Assembly (NCBI GenBank): GCA_028671895.1
Contig: CM053800.1
Span: forward strand, 6,903,886-6,967,885
Reading direction: 5' to 3'
Source of the DNA: Oenanthe sinensis
Lineage: Eukaryota > Streptophyta > Magnoliopsida > Apiales > Apiaceae
Length of the DNA stretch: 64,000 bases
The notes beneath the pieces were generated by a model. The model saw only the letters and a list, made by a program, of their open reading frames with translations. It had not been told where the DNA came from and did no database searches. This document shows, one piece after another, positions 56,291-64,000 of the stretch (the stretch's first letter is position 1; every line of letters begins with the position of its first letter). The translations under genes and the position numbers were made by a program.

Positions 56291-58540
56291 TTTTTTTACT
56301 TTAAATTAAAAATAACTTTTTTTAAGATAACCCAAACGGCACTTAGATCCACATTGGTTGCGATTATTCATTATACAGTTTCTAATGTTTGTTTGAGAGT
56401 TTGACCATATTAAAATATGAGAATGCCAACTTATGTATGGTAAATATGATTACGAGAAATTGCAAATACGTGCACCCAAAATCTAAAGAAAGTCAACAGT
56501 CGAAATTAAGGGCATTTATGAAAACAACACCATTTCAAAATTTCAGACTAGAAAATATGTTAGTTGAATACATTTAACTCGAAACATTATTACTAGTGTG
56601 GATATATAATGATCGAGCGGTAGTATGTTGTGATGATTGGGAAGCCTAATTCAAAACAATTTAAGCGTAGATGAAATTAAGCAACGTCGGTACAGCGTGG
56701 GAATGAGGTCATGATATATATAGCATCTCACTCCACCCCAGAAAGAAGAGATTGTTTGTTCTCGTGGCTTACGGTAGTGGAGGTTGCAGCTATTGCTATG
56801 ATTAAAATTTTGACAAAAATGTAGTCATAAAATATCAAAAATGGCTAAATTGCACAAGAGAAAAAGGGTCCTATGAAAGGTTAAAGATAACATGGGGGAC
56901 CAATGCTTAGCCACGCGTGTGACCACCAAAAGTGTCCAGAAAATACCTCTCTTTTTGCTTCATCTATATCATCCATCCAATGTCTTTAGTCATGTATGTA
57001 CACGTATAGTGAGGGGCGGATGAGGATATATCAAATTGCACTGGTAAATTTTAAAATTAGGCTCGGTCTCCTAAAATCACAAGGTAGAGTCGAACTTGAG
57101 ACTCCGCCAACCTTTGTCAGATACCCTGTTAACTCTTTCGTGTACAAACTCTTTCGTGTTTTTATGTTTTCTTTAAAATATCTCACTGTTTTATCAACCC
57201 TAGCTAGACACAGCAGGTCTACTTAGTCCTAACCACCCAACAATTGCAGAAAAGAAATTTAGAGCCTCTTTATTGAGAAGTAGCTAGCACAATAGGAGGA
57301 TATCATACATGTCTGTCCCAGAAACGCACGACACAAATCTGATAAACTTTGTATCTGTCATAACAGTTTTACTCTCTTTTGAACACTTGAATATTATTAT
57401 TTGGTTACTTACTAAAATCAGACTAATTAATGTACTTAATTTGTTAATCACGCTTTAAGGATTTCAAATAGCCTAACAAAGTAACGAACTAAAGGCATAC
57501 ATATTTAGTACTACATATTAATTAAAGTGAAATTTTGTAGCTTACAGTTCGGAGCTTTTTAAATCCACAAGCGTTTTTCCCTCTGGGGTTGGCTAATCAA
57601 ATCTTCTTTTTGATGCAATTTCAAACAAGATTACTAGGTCATCTAGGATTCCCTATTACCGCGCTATCAGTATTGAGAATAACTCATCTATCGTTAGGAG
57701 TTTTTCGCAAATATTTATTTATATTTTTAATTTTTTGGAGCAGAAATTCCGATATTTCTTTTTCATAGCTCGATCTATTACCACAACGTGCACTAGCATT
57801 TTGCAGCCATGATAAAACCTGTTATGTCAATGGGAACTGAGGAACTTGGATTGATTTTAAATATAGTACTACTAAAAAAGAAATTGATCGCATGAAGATA
57901 TGTATTTGAATGGGTAATGGTGTAATTTTCAGAAAATATAATTAACGTGACATTTGAAATATGCATGTATGCAGCTGCATGTATGGCTAGGCAACTGATA
58001 CAGTGGAAAGTTAACAAGAAACATAAAATTAGGCATATAGCTAGGCTACTGGTATGTTTGGGCGGAGGAAGAGTGCGCTCCAAGACACAATGATTACATT
58101 GTTGTTGAAGGAAACACAAAGTACCGGCGTGAAGAGAGTGTGTGAGAGAGAGAACATGGAAGCTTGACTAGCGCAGCTAGCATAGAAAAATGAAAAGAGT
58201 AATTACTTTTTGTATTGTGATATAGGAGGAGTAACTGTAACTCTCTTTTCATCACTGTGTCTAGGCTTAATGTGCTTTATTAAAAGGCAGAATAAATTGT
58301 CTGATTAACACATGTACGTGCTTTGAATGCTTTCATTAAGTTGCGACCTGATTAAAATACATGCGGCGGTTAATCCAGATTTTCAAATGATTCGAGGGAG
58401 TTGAAGCGGAGTTACACAAATGTTTAGCTGGTTTTTTTAGTTCAGTAAAGAGCGGGGGTCGATCCTGAGTACTTGAATTTTCATATCGTAAGTTTCTGTA
58501 ATTCGAACAAAAGCTGTATACATAAATTTAAGTAATTGTT
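56291..58540. other. Gene-free stretch
   Basis: Several 60-108-codon open frames exist but none shows a domain or plausible composition. I see no further mobile element with clear ends. Confidence 0.4.
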
Positions 58541-58564
58541 AATATATATATATATATATATATA
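58541..58564. repeat. (TA) microsatellite on the left of the embedded element
   Basis: About 12 TA units directly adjoining GGCAACTGTTC. Confidence 0.95.
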
Positions 58565-61600
<3,036 letters not shown>

Positions 61601-62989
61601 CAAATTATGTACCTTTCCCTTATTTTAAGGAAGCTTTGTCCCCTCATCCCCCACCCAAAACCCTAATTTTTCTCTTTAAATACTCCCTCAACCCCCACTC
61701 TTTCTCTCAAGCCATTTGAGCCAAGTAAATGCTGCATTTTTCTCTCCAAGAACACTCTCTAGTCCAGAAATATTTCATCTCTTAGAGTTCTTGAGTTATA
61801 AGCTTAGTTCATCCATAGATCTAACCCCTACCAAGCTTATAAACACATTTACATGCTCATTTAACACACACATCACACAAGTATCTTTAGGCTACCCACT
61901 TACCATATCTTAGCAGCCCCTAGACTTGTTTTGTTGCCCCCAAAGTTGCACCAAAAGTTGATATTCCGGCCATTTTCCGGCGACTTTTTCCGGCAACCCT
62001 TTTTGTGTGTTTTAGGCTTCAAACTAGCTTTTTCTCTTGATTTCTCTCTAGATCTCAAGGGTTATAAGTTGGTTCTATAGATTATATATATAATATCAGT
62101 TGGTACATGTTTAGTAGTGTATACACCTTGCTTGCTTGATTTTTAAGTGTGTACACGAACTCTTGTACAAGATCCTAACTCGTATCCCTTGATTTCGTAA
62201 GAAATATTGTTGTCTCTCACTATAGAGCACAAGGGTCATAAGTTAGTTATTTCTTGTCTATATTATATATATAATATTCGGCCCTAATAATATATACAAG
62301 AGCTTGCTTTGTTTGATTTGTTGCAAGTATATATATTTGGCCTTGTTCCTCATTTTTATATATATACACGAGCTTTAATCTTCTCTTCTATTCTCGTATA
62401 TATAAAGAGTGAACTAAATAGTTGTTAATATCCTTAAACTTATAATTTAAGGGTTAGATACAACGACCATTTACTTTAACTCCGAGTCGAGGCTAGTTGT
62501 ATAAGTCAATATATATACGACATAAGCAAAAGGCTTCCTTGTTGAGTTTTAGTATCTAAACCAAGCTCTTATTCCGGGTTTGAACCGAATGGTATAAATC
62601 TCATATAGAGATATAAACTAAAGGCTCCTCGAATATTTGCAAGGTAGCTCACTTCAATTCCGAGTTGAGTTTTTGTGTATAAGTCGAGGTACGACATAAA
62701 CATAAATACTCCTTGTTGAATTACAAAGTGAAAGAAACCAACATACATTCCGAGTAATAATATTTCGAATAAGTCTCATATATTATTTGGAGACGTAATC
62801 GAATCAAACTCGTAGAATATTTGTAGGTTTATTATTGATTGTTTTAAGGCCATAGTTTAGTAGTAGTGTTAAGGCCTTATAAACAAAGTAGTTAGAAAAC
62901 GTACTTGATCTCATTCAAGTCAAAAATATTTGGTCTATATCTTGACCTTATATTTCCTATATATATACTATATATATATTTACATTCCG

Positions 62990-63205
62990 TACTTGCATTG
63001 CATCATACGCTTTACATAACGCAATTTACTTTAGCACGTTTACTTTAAAGTACTTGCATTCATACGCTTTACATACGCAATTTACTTTAGCATACGCATT
63101 TACTTTACTGCATACACGTTAGCACACAACGTGTGGTTCGTCCTTCTGACTAAGTGACTTACCCTTTCGAGTGGTTCGTCCTTGTCTCTAGGTGACTTAC
63201 CCCGA
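62990..63205 (+). repeat. Short direct repeats in the right-edge leader
   Basis: CATACGCTTTACAT..ACGCAATTTACTTTAGCA words are repeated at about 63004-63115. GAGTGGTTCGTCCTT and GTGACTTACCC are each present twice at about 63130-63200. Confidence 0.75.
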
Positions 63206-63531
63206 CTCACATTTATATATACTGTTGCTTCGGCTATTTTATATATATTTGTTTGTCACCTTGGTCTAGTACTGTAACATACTAGTCCACCACTTTCTTT
63301 TCTGAAACAGGGATATTAAAAGTCGTAGTACTTGTTGTCTAGACTTTGTTAGTGAGGTGAAAGTGAAGTGAGGTGATCCTTGTTCTAAGACCCAAGTCCT
63401 AGACACGCCGACGGGGAGTTGGGTGTCTTTGCACCGTGAGGAAAAGGAAAGACCCAAGACCTAAGACCCAGATCCAAGACCTACATTGTTGTAGAGGAAC
63501 ATAGTCTACGCAGGGATTTTTACGTATCTTT

Positions 63532-63804
63532 GAGGAGGTAAAGGGGAAGTTACGCTCCAAGATAAGGTCGTAAGGGATACTACGTGACTGTGAAGAGGTA
63601 ACGGGGAGTTACGCTCTAAGACCAGTTCGTAGGGGTACTACTTGCCTGTGAAGAGGTAACGGGGAGTTACGCTCTAAGACCAGCTTGTAGGGGTTCTACT
63701 TTGATTGTGAGGAGGTAACGGGGAGTTACGCTCCAAGATAAATCAAGTAGGTTTTGCTTTGTATTTTGAGGGGTTAACGGGTAGTTAAGGTCCAAGATAA
63801 ATAC
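63532..63804 (+). repeat. 58-59-bp tandem array, five copies
   Basis: Units begin GAGGAGGTAA / GAAGAGGTAACGGGGAGTTA and contain CGCTCYAAGA. The last unit is diverged (GAGGGGTTAACGGGTAGTTA). More degenerate relatives extend left to about 63345. Confidence 0.9.
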
Positions 63805-64000
63805 TAAGTGTTGTAAAAGGCTTCTCCGCCACTATAAGGAGTACATCTTTTTATAGTGCAAAATCTCGAGTTCAGGGAGGGACTCGGGGACTGGACTAGG
63901 GGTGAGCGGATCCGTTAGGGGATTGCGCCATCGCAAACCAGGATAAAAATTCTGTTGTGTACTCTATTTCTTTTCTCTGTTTTTATTTTCCGCACTTATA

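Noticed and set aside
57793..58119. 108-codon minus-strand frame with a hydrophobic stretch
   Set aside because: No recognisable domain, no plausible context; hydrophobic frames of this length are expected in AT-rich sequence.
61690..61715. TCAACCCCCACTC as a fifth C-tract hairpin
   Set aside because: It has only five C and no flanking inverted repeat, and it sits near a transcription-start-like region, not an LTR end.

Overview
The window is a retroelement-rich stretch of a flowering-plant nuclear genome. It is AT-rich, full of LTR retrotransposons, MITEs and TA microsatellites, and holds one clear host gene. Sireviruses (Ty1/copia) with PBSs complementary to initiator tRNA-Met, a Tat-type Ty3/gypsy element with an extra RNase H, an Au-SINE-like tail and a class II TCP gene fit a eudicot. 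An asterid such as an Apiaceae species is plausible, but that is an inference.

Layout. Positions 1-20198 are a three-level nest of LTR elements, all on the minus strand. Gypsy element C (5' LTR 19683-20198, gag-pol down to 15470) is interrupted by Sirevirus A (5' LTR 14080-15468, gag-pol 13872-8251, palindrome-rich spacer, envelope-position ORF). A is in turn interrupted at 4391 by Sirevirus B (5' LTR 3192-4391, intact gag, start of pol). The distal halves of all three lie left of the window. Positions 20593-31824 hold element D, an 11.2-kb Sirevirus-like element on the plus strand with an ATTTT target duplication and no recognisable coding capacity; its 5' LTR is shortened and carries a tandem palindrome array. 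Positions 31830-45330 are gene-free and contain two hAT-like MITEs with 8-bp target duplications, a hAT transposase remnant and other small repeats. A CYC/TB1-class TCP gene lies at 45338-46549 (minus), flanked by two inverted copies of one repeat. Positions 46600-64000 carry a foldback element, a perfect solo Sirevirus LTR (E) with AAGAG duplication, an RNase H fragment, a 489-bp tandem duplication containing a SINE tail, a Stowaway MITE, an element embedded in (TA)n arrays, and a probable LTR or leader of another retroelement at the right edge.

Most notable observation. The four Sirevirus-type LTRs (A, B, D, E) each carry, 11-22 nt from the PBS-proximal LTR end, a stem-loop whose loop is conserved (TTCAACCCCCCTTC on the element strand, with a longer C run in B) while the stem sequence differs in each family yet stays self-complementary. 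That covariation suggests a selected U5 structure next to the primer-binding site. In A, B and D, family-specific palindromes occupy the LTR upstream of, or where one expects, the promoter. In A they recur in the spacer after pol, and in B they recur inside the gag coding sequence.
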